A stretch of 64,000 nt of DNA from Albula goreensis. Taxonomy: Eukaryota > Chordata > Actinopteri > Albuliformes > Albulidae. The first letter of the stretch is position 1, and each line of letters begins with the position of its first letter. Both the position numbers and the translations under genes were made by a program. The stretch lies in assembly GCA_022829145.1 (NCBI GenBank), contig CM040747.1:32566052-32630051 (forward strand). The letters are read 5' to 3'. Positions 12,811 to 25,386 of the stretch are shown here, in pieces. Under the pieces are notes generated by a model that was not told the DNA's origin, did no database searches, and saw only the letters and a program-made list of their open reading frames with translations.

Positions 12811-15800
12811 CTGCAACAACCAGGCCATACAAGTCAAGTTTTTAACATGGTTTTCACTTCAGGTTATGTGTTTGTGTATGAAAAAAGAATTTCTACAAGT
12901 GGCCAAGTGAGTAAAAATGTATACTTCTGCTTCTAAGAGAGTTACTATGGCACTATGTATTGTTTCTCTCATAAAATAAAAAAACCCAAACTTGTTCTAT
13001 TTATTTGCATACTTGTACATTTCATTTGCAAATAAAATATACAAAAATGTAAGAAAGAACTTATGCTACCACGGGGGGAACAAAATGTCACGGTTCGATA
13101 CTTCTCTGCCACAGCCAGTCCAAGTTTCATAAGGTGAATGGGCAAAGACAGTGAGGGGTTTGCTGGGTTCTGACAGTTTTTACACAGACTATAGCAGGAT
13201 AGCAATGCCGTGGCTGGATCACGTCCCCCAGGCGTTTGCCAGGATCTGCTGTAGGCCCCTTAACACAAACTACAGTCCCGTGCCACCTGCCCATCCACTG
13301 CCGTTATCACCACTCGGTTTCATTTAATTAAAATTATAATAATAACCTGAGCAAGCAGCACCACTCTAAAAGGAAGTGTGTCACCCGGAGGGAAATTTGA
13401 GCTTCCTGTTTATCGCATTCGGGCAGTGAGACCATAAACCGCAGAGTACGCCGCTGAGCGCTCGAGAGGAGAGAGGCGCAGCTCTCCACTGTCCTTACAC
13501 GCTCGCTCTGGCGCGTGCTTGATGCGGATTTCTGCACGGCGGCGTAGGAGGAACGTTCCTGCAGTCTACCCAGCGTGCAGAGGTGGGGGGTCCCCAATCC
13601 CCAGGGGTGGCAGTGCTGAGGTCATTGACTGACAGTGACAGGTATTTTCCAGTAGAACCCTTTCTGCATGGGATTGAAGATGACGCCCCACAAAAATTAC
13701 CGATAGTACATCAAATAAAATGTAACAAAACATCCGCTGGCCAAAGTGGAAGAGATTTTTGGTCCTTGGCCCTCAGGATCATTTTGGGGAATTGTATTTT
13801 TACAAAATGCAAAAACAAGCATCACATATAATACACAGAAATGAACTAATATGATAGCGATGTTAAATTCATGACAATGCATGAGTGCATGTGAAATTAA
13901 ATGCATTTTTTTCTTCTTCTTTATTTGAGGAAGAATGGTATCTCCATAGAAATTCACATATGGATACAACCATTCTGAGATTTTAAAAATAAGTTCCACT
14001 GCTAAAATTGGCAGAACATTTAGATGGTTATGATATTGGGTTGTACAACAGTTTGTGCTCACAGCACCACTGTCAAATTTGAATGTGTATGATGTCAAAC
14101 AGTTAGACTATGTAGGGCTCTGTTTAATTTTTCTCCAGATATTCAAGTCAGGAAAATACTGACATTAAGGGATGATCATTACATTTTTATTCCCTGCCAT
14201 GTTCAACTTTTTGAATCTCCAAGCAACTTACCACAATCTCCGCCCCTTTTTTTAAACAAGCTTCTGCATCTACACTCCCCCAATGAGGTTTCAGTTGACG
14301 GTTGCACTCAGCCTTTCATTGGTTCCCAAGCCGCAAGCTCCTCTGTATTTGCATTCACACTTTTTTCGCCTCTTATCTGTAAGTGGCTTCACAGTCAGCT
14401 ATGACAGCATCAAAGTGCCCCACTGGTGGTCCAGAATCCTTTTAGCGCCAATACCGGGGGAATCCACCACAACCACAAACAGACGCCCACGTTGCAAAGT
14501 AAGATCTACGCCAGTTGAAAAGTAAAACCCAGCTGATGAAAAGGCAAGATGGTTTCAGCTCATGAAAAAAGGCAAAACAGTTTCTCTGAGGGACTCTTGT
14601 AAATAACCACTGCATGCCAGGACAATGTTATGTATAAATTTTTTTTGTATTATGTTTTTTTTCCATGCCTCTTTGGACCTGTGGACTAAGCTACCCCATG
14701 GCACTCACACTGATAAACAGTTGTTCCTTCAGTGGTGTTCTCAATTTAATCACAAGGATTTATTACAATGCTTTGTTAAACTGTCCATATCATACTGTGT
14801 GGGAAAACAGATACTGAGAGATTTTTACTATAAATTATGTACTATAATGCATATCCTTCTCCATTAGCTATAAGTATGCCATGTTGGGCGACAGCCAATC
14901 ACATTCTGGGAAGAAATGGGTGCCGGTTTAGAACTGCCTTATCAGAAGCATGGGTTCACTTTGGCTCCAGCACACCGTTTTGCATCTTGCCCAGGAGGGA
15001 CCGATTGCCCACGATTTGGAAGCCGTTGCCAAAGTCAGCTGTAAACACGGAGGAGGGCTGGTCCGAGCATACAGCACGACAGAAGCCGTTGAGATGACGC
15101 GTTCCCATATGGTCCCTCACATTCTCAGCCTACCACAGAGCTGCTTTAGAGGCCTGTTTCGTTTAGCTAGCGTTGGTGGGTTTAGAGGCTGGTTCACGCT
15201 GTTTTAAATTAAGCTGAGAGACTAGCACAGCTGACAAAAGAGAGAACACTGAAGCTAACAGGTTAGCCACGGGTTCAGCACTGTAGCTGTGAAAGGCTGC
15301 TGGACTAATCCTGAGGTTTTTCAGCTATATATCTTATTCTGTATATTGGAAATGGTGTGGCAAAAATGATTGGAAGTCCAAAAATTGACATGTGCAAAAT
15401 TGAATGTTTTTGTCCACAAAAGTCAATTTTATGACAATTTCCCATGAACTATGATATTTCTGCCGTATAATAAAGTCGTGACATAGGAACGCTGTTTGTA
15501 AATTTACTAAGCAAATGAGTGGGCATTACTATTTACCAAATAGTTCAGGGGAATAATTCTAGGACTGACACCTCTCTCTGCTTGCATTTTATGAACATTA
15601 CTTGGTAAAATCAGGAAATATCTTTGGCTTTTGAAGACTTTTAAAGGAAAGCTTTATTAAATCAAAGAAGTCCCAGATCTATCCAGATACTTACAATGCC
15701 ATAGTGACTACTGCCAGTAAGCCATTTAAAAAGAAAAGCCACTTTTTCTAAAACAGTCCTACTGGTAGAATTCTGCAGGAGAATCTTTATTTCGATAATA

Positions 15801-18800
15801 CTGAACTGACGAATACAACTCAGCAAAATGATAAGTTGGCAGATTTTACAGAGCAAATGGGTCAGTGCTAGATCAGCCTATTGTCAGACATATAAATTAA
15901 CTGCCTATATCATTTGTTGCTCCACACATTAAAGATCAGTACTTGATCCGTTTGCATTACATGTTAAAGGACTGTTAGTTCAACCTGCAGCTCAAAGCTT
16001 TGTAATCTGTATTGGCTGTTGGACGTTGCCACCTGACCTCATTGGGTGATTTGGGCCAATGGGTGCAAGCCTATTCTGCTTTCCGGAAGACTGCAAGGTC
16101 CACTGCTCTTTGATTGAACCACAGTTCAAACGTACTCAACCCTAAAGAGGAAAAAGGCAGTTTAAGCTGCCTTTTGAACTAGACGACCCCAGCTGGTTAC
16201 GGCTGCCTCAGTGATGTTTCACTGTCCCTGTCACGCAGAATCGTAAGGCCTAGCGGCTCACATCCCCAGGCCGGACGTAGCGGCCCTGCCCGTAAACAGT
16301 GAGTGCGGAGCGGGCGCGAGGGCTCACCTGGTGCAGGCTGTCGGCCTTCTGCGTCTGCCTCATCCTGCTCCTCTGAGCCGCGATGCGGTTCTTCTCCCTC
16401 CTCAGCACCTTCTTCACATCGTCAGAGGGATCCTGATAAGAGGGTCAGAGGTCAGAGGTCAAAGGTTTGGGGGTCACCTCATTATCGACCAAACTCATCT
16501 ATTTTCTAGGCAACAGCTTGAATTTTATTTGAATCTATTAGAAGACTGTAGCATACAGACAGCAGTGTGGTGTGTATTGGTTAAAGACAGGTTAATTTCC
16601 CAATCAGTCAAAGAGTTGCTTGTTCAGCACCTCTTCTACCATTTTAGCCTTAATTACTACAGTCAATATATCCAGCTATGTAATAAGGTATAATGGAAAT
16701 ATAACAGCATATTTTCCTGAATTTAGATTCTACTCTTTCAGTGGATATATGTAGCTATTGACATTCATAATGTATGTCATATACTAGGCAGCAATGTAAA
16801 TACATGGTGTGTTGGATAATGTATTACACAATAACAAATGCATCTCATTTTGTATTTACAGAAATATGGTGTATCAGTATATCAATTTCAGTATTACTTA
16901 GTGCAACGATCTGGATGTGTCATGCTACAGAGGCTATAAGACACGATGAATGAAAGTAAATTAACTTCTGAGGTGACTCACAGAGTGGAGGCACGAATCT
17001 ATGGTTTAGCTGTGAGTGTTGCAGCCTCCTGCAACAATTAGCGGCTGTGGCCAGAGATCCACAATGGAATGACGAACTGACCCAGCACCGCTAGGGATAG
17101 GCAGGTTTTAACTCGGACAGGAGCATTAGTCTCATAACTATTCAGCAGCCCTTCCCAGCTGGCCGGGCTGCCCGGAAAGTATGCAAACTAAGCATGGCTT
17201 GACCTCGTGTTCCTCCGACCTCATAGTCAATGCGTGATGTGATTACACCTACAGTTTGAAAAACGGCATGCGAATAGGAGTCGTGAAGTCCATTACTCCT
17301 TCCTGAGTGTGTGGGTGACGGTCGCCGCAACATTACTGATCCTCTCAGTTATGTGTGGGGAAAACTAGAGGGTGAAAAAAGCCCTTAACATATCCAGGGA
17401 ACACTTGGAGCATTTCGCACACGATAAACGCAGCGGACGAGATCCATTATCAAGAAAAAAATATGTCAAAAAGAGTCGCACATTATAAAGCCGTTTGAAG
17501 ATAAAGACCTTGGTATTATATCTTATAAACGTACTGAGAAATAGCCCACACTGGAGAACATGAAAAGGAATTTTTATCTTTTTACAAGAAAAATGTTGCA
17601 TATGCAATGTGTGACTGATGTGTACTTAAAAACCTTTACTACACATTAGCATATATGAAATTAATCGCTAAAGCTGAGGAAAAGGACAAGCAGAGCCCAA
17701 AATGGGCTTCTGAGAAGTTACACATCAGTCTCTGTCAAAGGTTATCTCATCCTTTGGCGAAATAAATCCAACCGAATTCATTAGCATGTCGCATACTGCC
17801 CTCTCTAAATGTGTTATTGTCAGTTACAGGAGGCACCACCAAATCCAGCATATCCTCCCAGACACGCTCAGAGACTGCGGTCCTCTAATGTGGGTCAGGA
17901 CCTGCTGATATACAAAATGTACCATCAACACTGCTTTAGCGTTATCCAACTCATGTATGAATGCCCTTTTCACCGTCTGATCACTGCAGGTTTTGGTTCT
18001 TTGCGCACGTTTACATCCAGCTGCAAGTTTCTCTGTCTCCTCCCACTTTTACCTTCCAGCCGACCTGGTAAAAATATGTTTTGAATGATACTACAGGCCT
18101 CTGGGCGGCTCACGCAGTAAGTCACTTAGCGAAGTAGGTGTGATCAGTGGTGTTGATGGACTTGAAGTACTACTGAGGCACAGGTCATCAGCATGCACTT
18201 ACCAAAAATATTCTAATTTTTTTTTTTTTTTAAATCATAGTCATTTATTGGGCAAGATACATTTACAGAAAGATGTTACTGGGGTATGTGCTGGTGACAC
18301 CCCTGGATGTGAGCCCTTTGCTTGGGTATTTGAGGCCCTGCTACATCATTATCGGCGATGGGTGGAGGTGCACATTAGCTACGCAGTGCCTGGCTAAGCT
18401 TGGCCGGGGAAGGATAGGTGTTTAACTGATTGAGTTTGTCACTCGGTAGTGACCACTCCTGGTCAGACAGGTACCTCCAGATCCTCACTTAGAGGCGATA
18501 CACACAGGAGATCCGGATGCGTATAAACTCAACTGGACTAGTGTTTCTCAATGGCCGCATTGCGTTTCCTGGTGATGAAGCTCTCCGACAGAATCAGGAG
18601 GAGGCGGCGACACACGTCACTCGTCATGCCACAGTTAGCCTTCGCCATTTTTCATTTACAGCGGATGAGACACCAACCACTTTTTTGCTGTCGGAGGGAC
18701 GCAGATTAGATATATGCGCTGCTCATGAATCTGCTGGCGTCTGGACGGTCACCAGAAAGCAACGAGACGTAACGACCTTACCTGGCTGAATTGCAGAGGC

Positions 18801-20162
18801 TGGTTTACTGGGGTTTCTCTAAAGCTTTTACTGGGTGTCGCCATTGCGCATTCCAAAATCTCTTAAAACAGACTCGCTCTGGCCCAGCCCACTGCAGTGC
18901 GAATAGTATCATAATGATTCAACTTTCTGAATGGGCTGCGTCTAACAGCAAGCCCACACCCTGCCGAAAGGCCCGTAAACAGCCGATGAATTTTCAGCTT
19001 TGGATCTCTTTCCGGAGAAGCATTTTGCTTTGGCTCATCTTCCACGGTGACAACTACAGACAGTTGCAGCGAAACCGATAACTATTCAAGATAAAAGGTA
19101 TCCAACAGTCCCCTCCAAACAAGGGAAAGTTTTCTCAGTTCAAAATTAGAGACAGCGACGGTGACGCTTCAGCAGGAAATGACTGGGAGACGCAGAATAT
19201 TGACCTTTTATCAAACCATTACCAAAACCATTGAGTCAGAAACCATCCAACAGCAATGGATTCCTTCCAATTTAAGGGTACATGGCACTGCCACTGTACC
19301 TCAGGGAACAGACATGAGTTTGAACTCTTCTACATTACTTATTTTACTAAGACTTAACATTTACACATGAAGCGCACAAACCTAAAGTTGTCACATCGCA
19401 ATGAAGTAAGTAATGAGGCAGAACTATCAGTCAACAAAAGAAAAAAAAACAGGATAAGAAGGATCAGATCTCAAAATAAAATCACAAGCCTCCCTTACTC
19501 ATTGCTCACTAGTCACAATTCTTCAGTCTTATCTTCAACCTACGCAATAAGTGTCTACAGCACTGTACATTTATACTGGGAAGGTGAATCCTCTTCAGAC
19601 TCAAAGCAATAAATAGTCTATTTCTTATTAATATCCAGCTCTACAGATAATCACAATCTACCAGCCGGGTTTCACTACATGCAAGATGTGTTCTCAGAGT
19701 GACTGTACGGAGTCCTATACCCTCCCGCTATCTTCATAGTGCCTCACGTGCATAAGCAAGAGTTCACTTCTACAGGGGTGCATCTCCCTGCGCCTGTACT
19801 GTGGGCTCCTACAAGGAGGTCACAGTTTCCCAGAAAACCCCTAAAAATGCCTGAGCAGCCGCACGCAATATCCAGAGCGTCCAACAGGAACTGTTGTGGT
19901 CTCCTGCAAGCATCAGGGCAGCATGCTCTGCCATTTCCAAACAAGCACTTTCTTATATGTTGCATGGAGGTTTTAATCTAGCCTCTGCCACAATTGTAGT
20001 CCTGGAAACAACCTGTAGATTGCCTGCAGCATGGCTATCATCCTGAGAGAGTGTGCTCAGCTCAAATTGATTGAGAGAGGAAACAGGGTTCATTACCTGC
20101 TTGTTGCCCGGCGACGGGGACTTGGTGTACCTTGTATCGTTGCTGTCACAGCCTTGCGCCAT
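12604..20162 (-). CDS. BATF: BATF, basic leucine zipper ATF-like transcription factor
   Basis: Nuclear AP-1-family factor that pairs with JUN proteins and, with IRF4/IRF8, binds composite AICE sites; in mammals it drives lymphocyte and dendritic-cell programmes. Three coding exons (20097-20162, 16328-16432, 12604-12810) encode 22+35+68 = 125 aa, exactly the human length, with the same junction positions as human BATF. The basic region KNRIAAQRSRMR is at about residues 35-46. Five heptad leucines (55, 62, 69, 76, 83) form the zipper. The tail NHEPLCSGL...HQPHMTSPRYHQ matches the BATF C-terminus, and there is no transactivation domain. The start ATG has G at -3 and G at +4. An upstream extension of the frame into repeats is not supported by homology. 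Synteny with JDP2 and FLVCR2 supports BATF over BATF2/BATF3. Confidence 0.96.
12811..16327 (-). other. BATF intron 2 (3.5 kb)
   Basis: Mostly AT-rich. It contains a CpG-bearing island-like patch at about 13425-13560 and otherwise no recognised gene or repeat. Confidence 0.6.
16328..16432 (-). CDS. BATF: BATF coding exon 2 (basic region)
   Basis: Acceptor ATCAG|GAT and donor CAG|GTGAGC. Encodes DPSDDVKKVLRREKNRIAAQ followed by RSRMRQTQKADSLHQ. It contains the DNA-contacting N-x-x-A-A-x-x-S-R motif and the first zipper leucine. Confidence 0.96.
16433..20096 (-). other. BATF intron 1 (3.7 kb)
   Basis: No recognised gene. A T-run lies at about 18218-18231. The stretch 18100-18800 is more GC-rich and CpG-bearing than its surroundings and might be an unclassified repeat, but I could not assign it. 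Confidence 0.6.
20097..20162 (-). CDS. BATF: BATF coding exon 1
   Basis: Encodes MAQGCDSNDTRYTKSPSPGN plus KQ. The donor is CAG|GTAATG, phase 0. The SPSPGNKQ end aligns with SPPPGKQ in human BATF. Confidence 0.93.
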
Positions 20163-20221
20163 CGCCAACGACGCTGCCCGAGACCCCTCGACTCTCTCCA
20201 CTTCTGCCTCCTTCGCGCGCC

Positions 20222-20307
20222 TGTGTGTGTGTGTTTGTGTGTGTGTGTGTGCAAGTGTGTGTGTGCATGTGTGCGCGCACGTGTGGTGTGTGTGTGTGTG
20301 TGTGCAC
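20222..20307 (+). repeat. GT-rich microsatellite with alternating purine-pyrimidine core
   Basis: An imperfect (GT)n tract with a GTGTGCGCGCACGTGTG-type centre, 60-145 bp upstream of the BATF start codon. It is CA-rich on the BATF sense strand. Confidence 0.9.
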
Positions 20308-20353
20308 ACTGAGCTGTGGTTGGCCGTGTGCTTTGTGAGCAATGCTTTCTCAC

Positions 20354-20422
20354 CGCCTCCCCCTCTCCCTCTCACTCACTCTCTTTCTCCTTCTCTCCCT
20401 TTCTCTCTCTCTCTCTCGCTCA
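20354..20422 (+). repeat. CT-rich polypyrimidine tract
   Basis: An almost uninterrupted C/T run ending in about seven CT units, 190-260 bp upstream of the BATF start codon. It is a purine (GA) tract on the BATF sense strand. Confidence 0.88.
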
Positions 20423-23400
20423 CATGTACATGCATGCTTTGTGAATCTTTATCTCTATCTAATTTGTTGTGTCTGATGTGGTTTCTGGTAAAAACAGAGC
20501 AAGAGACACCCAACTGGAAGTCACATGGGTGGAAACTCTTCACAAAAATACACCAGGACATCTAGTCCCCCAAAACCCCTGTTTGGGTTAGAGTGTTACC
20601 AAGATGGTTTCATACTTTAAATTCCTCAACATAGGCACAAAACCTAAACACAGGTTAAAAAAAAACTCAGAACATTGCTACATTTCTTTTAATATTTTTC
20701 CCTACAGTCAAAGTTAATAAAACCATAGTTTCAAAAATAGTAGCCATTCGATGTCAACACAGGCGCATCGTATTTTGAAGAAACACTAAGCTGCCAAAAC
20801 ACACATGATAACAAAGATAACCACATACTGTAGAGTTATATTTAGACTTGCGAGCAGATTATTAAATAGCTGATTCTATTAATGTTAATAGACATTTGTG
20901 CTTGTGTGAGAGCACTTTGTAATAGCAATTTTAATCTACACACCTTAAATGTACAATGAAAGAGTTGACCAAACATCAGGAGGAAACGGACAAGCCAGTG
21001 GATATTTTCAGATGGATGTGTTGATGACACTGTATGGGGCAGTATCTGTGGCACTTTGAACAACACCTGTGAGGATGACATGGATTCACCGAGTGCGGGG
21101 GAGGGGGAACCAAAGGGGACTGTACTTCTGCCCGAAAAAATTCCACCAGACTCATTTACTGTAGAAGCCCCATCTCACAGGGGCATCGACATTCCCGTAC
21201 CTCATGTCTCAAGTGACTGAGATGCAAACTAAACGCAGCACCCCACATCATCAGAAATGGGTGATTCTGGGCCAGTGGGGGGGGCTGGTTTTTGGATGTA
21301 TGTTAAGAGATATCTGTGACGGCCCTCTCTTACACATACATTACAGATACAGACTTTCCCTTCCAAGGGTCGCAAAGAGTTTCACGGTGAAGGCGATTCA
21401 CCTCAAACACCACCGATAAAATTCGGTGAGTCACAGCAGCCATTTTGGGCCTTTACACAATGAGTCAATACAATGTGTGAATTACACAACAACAAAATCA
21501 ATTACACAAACCTCTGGACATTTAAATATCATCGATTTACAAAATCGTCGTTACCGAAAACGAGAAAAAAAACTTTTGATTACCATGACACGTTCAATTA
21601 TACTACCATACACATTCCTGTGTTTGAAGACATCGGATTAAAACCATGTGGAAGTGAAAACTGTGCGTTATGGTGTCATAAAACAGACTCGCCTCATGTA
21701 AGAGGACTGTTATTCGTGTCTTGTCTGTTGTTGTTGCGCAGGGTTTGTCACTGTCCTCCTGAATGTTCTGCGAGTTGGCGTTTGATGGCATCGCACCAAG
21801 ATGTCCTTGTGTGCCCATTAGAAGGGAGGGTGAAACAAAATCAGCTAATTCTGCCTGGCAGCAGGGCCTGACAGCGTTCACACACTCACGTGCTGTCAGT
21901 AAGGACCGTTTTAGAGCTCAGAACTGGCCTTAATAGAAAAGGCAGCTTTTTCATGCGAGGAACATGATACTCTAAGGGCCTGGTTTACTCAAACATTTAA
22001 TATGGTACAACGTCCAGCCCATCTTCAGCCGAGAGCCACTTCTGCAGAAAGTCCCTGAGTAGAAAGTCCCCTTCCTTTATTTCTTCTTTGGTGGTCTTGT
22101 CTTTCCTTCATGTGGGGGGAGATAGTTTGTTTGTTTTTTTCCTTCAGTCAAAATACATTTGAGATAAGATGCATTTTTACTATAAAAATTTCCAGTCCAG
22201 AGGCAACATGGGTTCATTATTGAATAAACAGACTGACTGTTTGTGAGGACAGACTGAGAGAAGTTTGACCATCTCATATGCAGTCCATTGTGGGAGAAGC
22301 TCACTTTAGGGTTGCTGTTTACAGAAAGTACATTTCAGAGCATTCAAATGAACTGTAATGTGTCATCGTGATGCTTGGCGTTTGTGAAGCACAGGTAGGT
22401 CACTTGAAGGTACATGAAGATTAAATAGTAGCGATGAAAGTGTTAGGTGACATCACCAAAAATGGGTGGAGCTATGACACTGCCAATAACTGTCATATGT
22501 GAAGCAATAAAATAGGTGTCCCAGTTACAAATACCTATTATGGTTCATATTAATAAGTTTGGCAGCATTTGATGTTTTTGTCATCGGTATGCTGCATATC
22601 GTAGCTTGACCCCTCTTTCCAAAATGCCTCTACAAAGTCTTCAGCTCTCTCATCACTTAAAGTACATGAGATATGTTTTTTCCCATAAATATCAGAGTTG
22701 CAATAGGCCAAAAAGTCAAACCTGGCACACAGAGAGGAGCTGAGGAGTATCGTGAGCTGTTCCACTGTCAGACATTTTGTAAACAGTTTTCGTGTGTTCA
22801 AGAAATGTGATCGATCCACTGCATCTCCTGCAAACTGCGGGCGGATACAACACAGAAGTAGCCGCGTCTGGTGCAAAAAGGTGGCGAATCTCAGTTACAG
22901 CAGAGGAGGTTTGGTTTCCCAGCTGATCCGAAGCTTGGTTACTGTGCTTGTATGACTGATTTCAGAGCTCGCTAATGAAAGAGTGCAAAACATAACCATG
23001 TACAGTATAATCAACAACTGACCCTGTGACTTGGTCATTATTATTTTTCTTCTTCTGCTCATTTTCTTAAGCCTTGCAAAGATTATTTCCCTGGATGTGA
23101 ACCCTTGATTTAAAATAATAATAATAAAATGAATGATCATACATGTTCTTATGTTCCAGCTTAGTTGAAGCCCAAGATATTTCACATTTACTGAATTTGT
23201 CTGTGTAGAAGAATGTACTTCTCTAAAACCAAATAACACCGAGAAATCTGCCCGTACTGTCACCCATTAACTGAAATATCACTTCCTGTTCATTATAAAT
23301 TACCAATGGTTGTCTGTTTACTTAACGTATAAATAGAAACGTGAACGTTCCTTTTTTTATATCTAACGACTTGAAACAACACTTACGAGAAACTCCATGT

Positions 23401-23798
23401 CCTGCAGTACAATACAATATACAATACACCTTACAATGTTGGCTGATGTAGACAGTGACCGACTCTTTCATTGTCATCAATGCGATTGTGTTGAAACCTT
23501 GAGTAAAAGCTGCGGCCCGTGAAATAAACCAGATGTTGGAGAGCCAAAGGAAAGTAATTTGCATGTTTATGTTATGATTTGCACATTATGTCAGTAATTT
23601 TAGCCTACGTGCCCCCTAGCAATTCTGTACAGCGCTTGATGTTTGCGGCCTCCCTCACATTAACGCATTATCTTCTGAAATAATGTATACTATATAGATC
23701 CACGAGAACATCTTAAAAATACTTAATGAACAATGAAAAAAGCATGATACCCGCGATAATGCGTTGTCATGTCTTCCAGTTACAGGAGTTGGAATTCA

Positions 23799-23806
23799 TG
23801 ACGTCA
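23799..23806 (+). promoter_or_regulatory. ATF/CRE element of 7SL copy 1
   Basis: TGACGTCA at -52 to -45 from the RNA 5' end. The human 7SL gene has a functional ATF/CREB site at about -50 (established knowledge). A TTTAAGATT block at about -22 is shared by copies 1, 2, 4 and 5. Confidence 0.8.
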
Positions 23807-23850
23807 CGCCACTGCCTGCTAGAAAACCTTTAAGATTTCTCTCTGCTCTC

Positions 23851-24149
23851 GCCGGGCGCGGTGGCGCGTGCCTGTAATCCAAGCTACTGGGAGGCTGAGG
23901 CTGGCGGATCGCTTGAGTTCAGGGGTTCTGGGCTGCAGTACACTACGCCGATCGGGTGTCCGCACTAAGCTCGGTATCGATATGGTGTCTCTGGGGGAGC
24001 TCGGAACCACCAGGTCGCCTAAGGAGGGGTGAACCGGCCCAGGTCGGAAACGGAGCAGGTCAAAGCCCTCGTGCCGCTCAGTAGTGGGATGGCGCCTGAG
24101 AGTAGACGCTGCAGTGCAGCCTGGGCGATACAGCGGGACTCAGTCTTTT
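23851..24149 (+). ncRNA. RN7SL: 7SL (signal recognition particle) RNA, copy 1
   Basis: RNA scaffold of the cytosolic signal recognition particle, which targets nascent secretory proteins to the ER. About 299 nt, starting GCCGGGCGCGGTGGCGCG and ending in a TTTT Pol III terminator. Both halves are present: the Alu domain (5' GGGCGCGGTGGC with 3' AGCCTGGGCGATACAGCG) and the S domain, with the helix 6 loop GGAG in CCTAAGGAGGGG and the SRP54-binding helix 8 block CCAGGTCGGAAACGGAGCAG. The S domain rules out an Alu or B1 SINE. An upstream TGACGTCA and T-run terminator, and no poly-A tail, favour a gene copied at DNA level over a retrocopy. A few differences from copies 2 and 4 lie in the 5' domain hinge. 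Confidence 0.88.
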
Positions 24150-24782
24150 CATGTTGAAACTTGTTTTGCATAGGTTGCTTGTTTTGATGTTTAGGTCCTC
24201 AGATATTGATTTTTATTTAATTTCAGCAGAGTTGTTTGCATAACATTATCGATATTTTTCCAGGAAAGTCAAAGGAATGCTTCAGTTTTGTAAGTACCCT
24301 ACTTTCGTCATCTACTGGTAGAAACGTGCACGTACTATTTTGGCAAGACTGTTTAATTGAGAAACCAGTAGTAGTCGCTGTTTGCTACGAGGGAGGCTGC
24401 AACCAGTTCCCAGAGTTTATCAGATGGAAAAAAGGGTTGATTGAATATCGTTCCCATGTGCAAATTACAGTTTAAAGATGCAATCCCCTATAAACATAGT
24501 TTACTTGCGCATAGTCATCACAACATCACATGTATTTAACTAATTTTAAGTTGCTTGTAGTTTCCAATATACAAATCCAAGGGTTTTATGCAGGCTATTC
24601 AGCAAAAATAATGTGCCCTTTCCAAGATGTATGTAGTGCGCCCAGCATGTTTAATCAGCGATAGCTTGGATAATTCTCATTTGTTATCCCCTAGATGATG
24701 TGATAAATACTACCTGAGAAAAGAAAACAAAACATGGCATCTGCACTGGTTTGTTGCAGTGAATCCTCTTTTTAAGAATTAA
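24150..24782. repeat. Spacer between 7SL copies 1 and 2 (duplicated unit)
   Basis: The first part (24150-24460) is present three times, each time directly 3' of a 7SL copy (also 25657-25958 and 28090-28385, inverted). The second part (24480-24782) recurs once, inverted, at 27765-28075. It holds an approximately 80-codon open frame starting MHNIIDI that I do not regard as a gene. Confidence 0.8.
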
Positions 24783-24790
24783 TGACGTCA
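24783..24790 (+). promoter_or_regulatory. ATF/CRE element of 7SL copy 2
   Basis: TGACGTCA at -52 to -45, the same spacing as in copies 1, 3 and 4. Confidence 0.8.
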
Positions 24791-24834
24791 CATCACTGCC
24801 CGCTAGAAAAGCTTTAAGATTTCTCTCTGCTCTC

Positions 24835-25133
24835 GCCGGGCGCGGTGGCGCGTGCCTGTAATCCAAGCTACTGGGAGGCTGAGGCTGGCGGATCGCTTGA
24901 GCTCAGGGGTTCTGGGCTGCTGTGCACTATGCCGATCGGGTGTCCGCACTAAGTTCGGTATCGATATGGTGTCTCTGGGGGAGCTCGGAACCACCAGGTC
25001 GCCTAAGGAGGGGTGAACCGGCCCAGGTCGGAAACGGAGCAGGCCAAAGCCCTCGTGCCGCTCAGTAGTGGGATGGCGCCTGAGAGTAGACGCTGCAGTG
25101 CAGCCTGAGCGACACAGCGGGACTCAGTCTTTT
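24835..25133 (+). ncRNA. RN7SL: 7SL (signal recognition particle) RNA, copy 2
   Basis: Same 299-nt length as copy 1, with complete Alu and S domains, upstream TGACGTCA and a TTTT terminator. One base differs at the end of the helix 8 block (GCAGGCC where the other copies have GCAGGTC), and the 3' Alu strand reads CTGAGCGACACAGCG where copy 1 has CTGGGCGATACAGCG. Its upstream 300 bp is the mirror of that of copy 4, so these two are duplicates of each other. It is probably expressible, but expression cannot be judged from sequence. Confidence 0.86.
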
Positions 25134-25386
25134 CATGAGGAAAATAGATGCAACCTGAAACGTCTTCAGTGACTAAATATGTTATTCATACTCTGCTCAA
25201 CCGTATGTCCACCTCAAATATTTTGCTACCCTCTTTGACAACAGACGTGCTTCTGCTTTTCATATTTGTTGACTGTAAATATTTACTTGAGTGAATATGT
25301 TCGTTGTACAGTATGTTTCAAGTGCCAGGGTTTACTTACAAATGCAGTTTTTGTTTCTCTTTTCTTTAATTAATGTTGAATTATAT

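Larger units (their letters stand above)
20163..23798. other. BATF upstream region
   Basis: The immediate 60 bp upstream of the start codon is GC-rich 5' UTR-like sequence. Beyond it come GT-rich (20222-20307) and CT-rich (20354-20422) tracts. The rest, to 23.8 kb, shows no recognised gene. I could not place a TATA box or transcription start. Confidence 0.5.

Noticed and set aside
24236-24475. Protein gene in the 7SL spacer (open frame MHNIIDI..., present three times)
   Set aside because: Short, no domain. Differences between copies are mostly amino-acid changing and one copy is frameshifted; it is a duplicated spacer.
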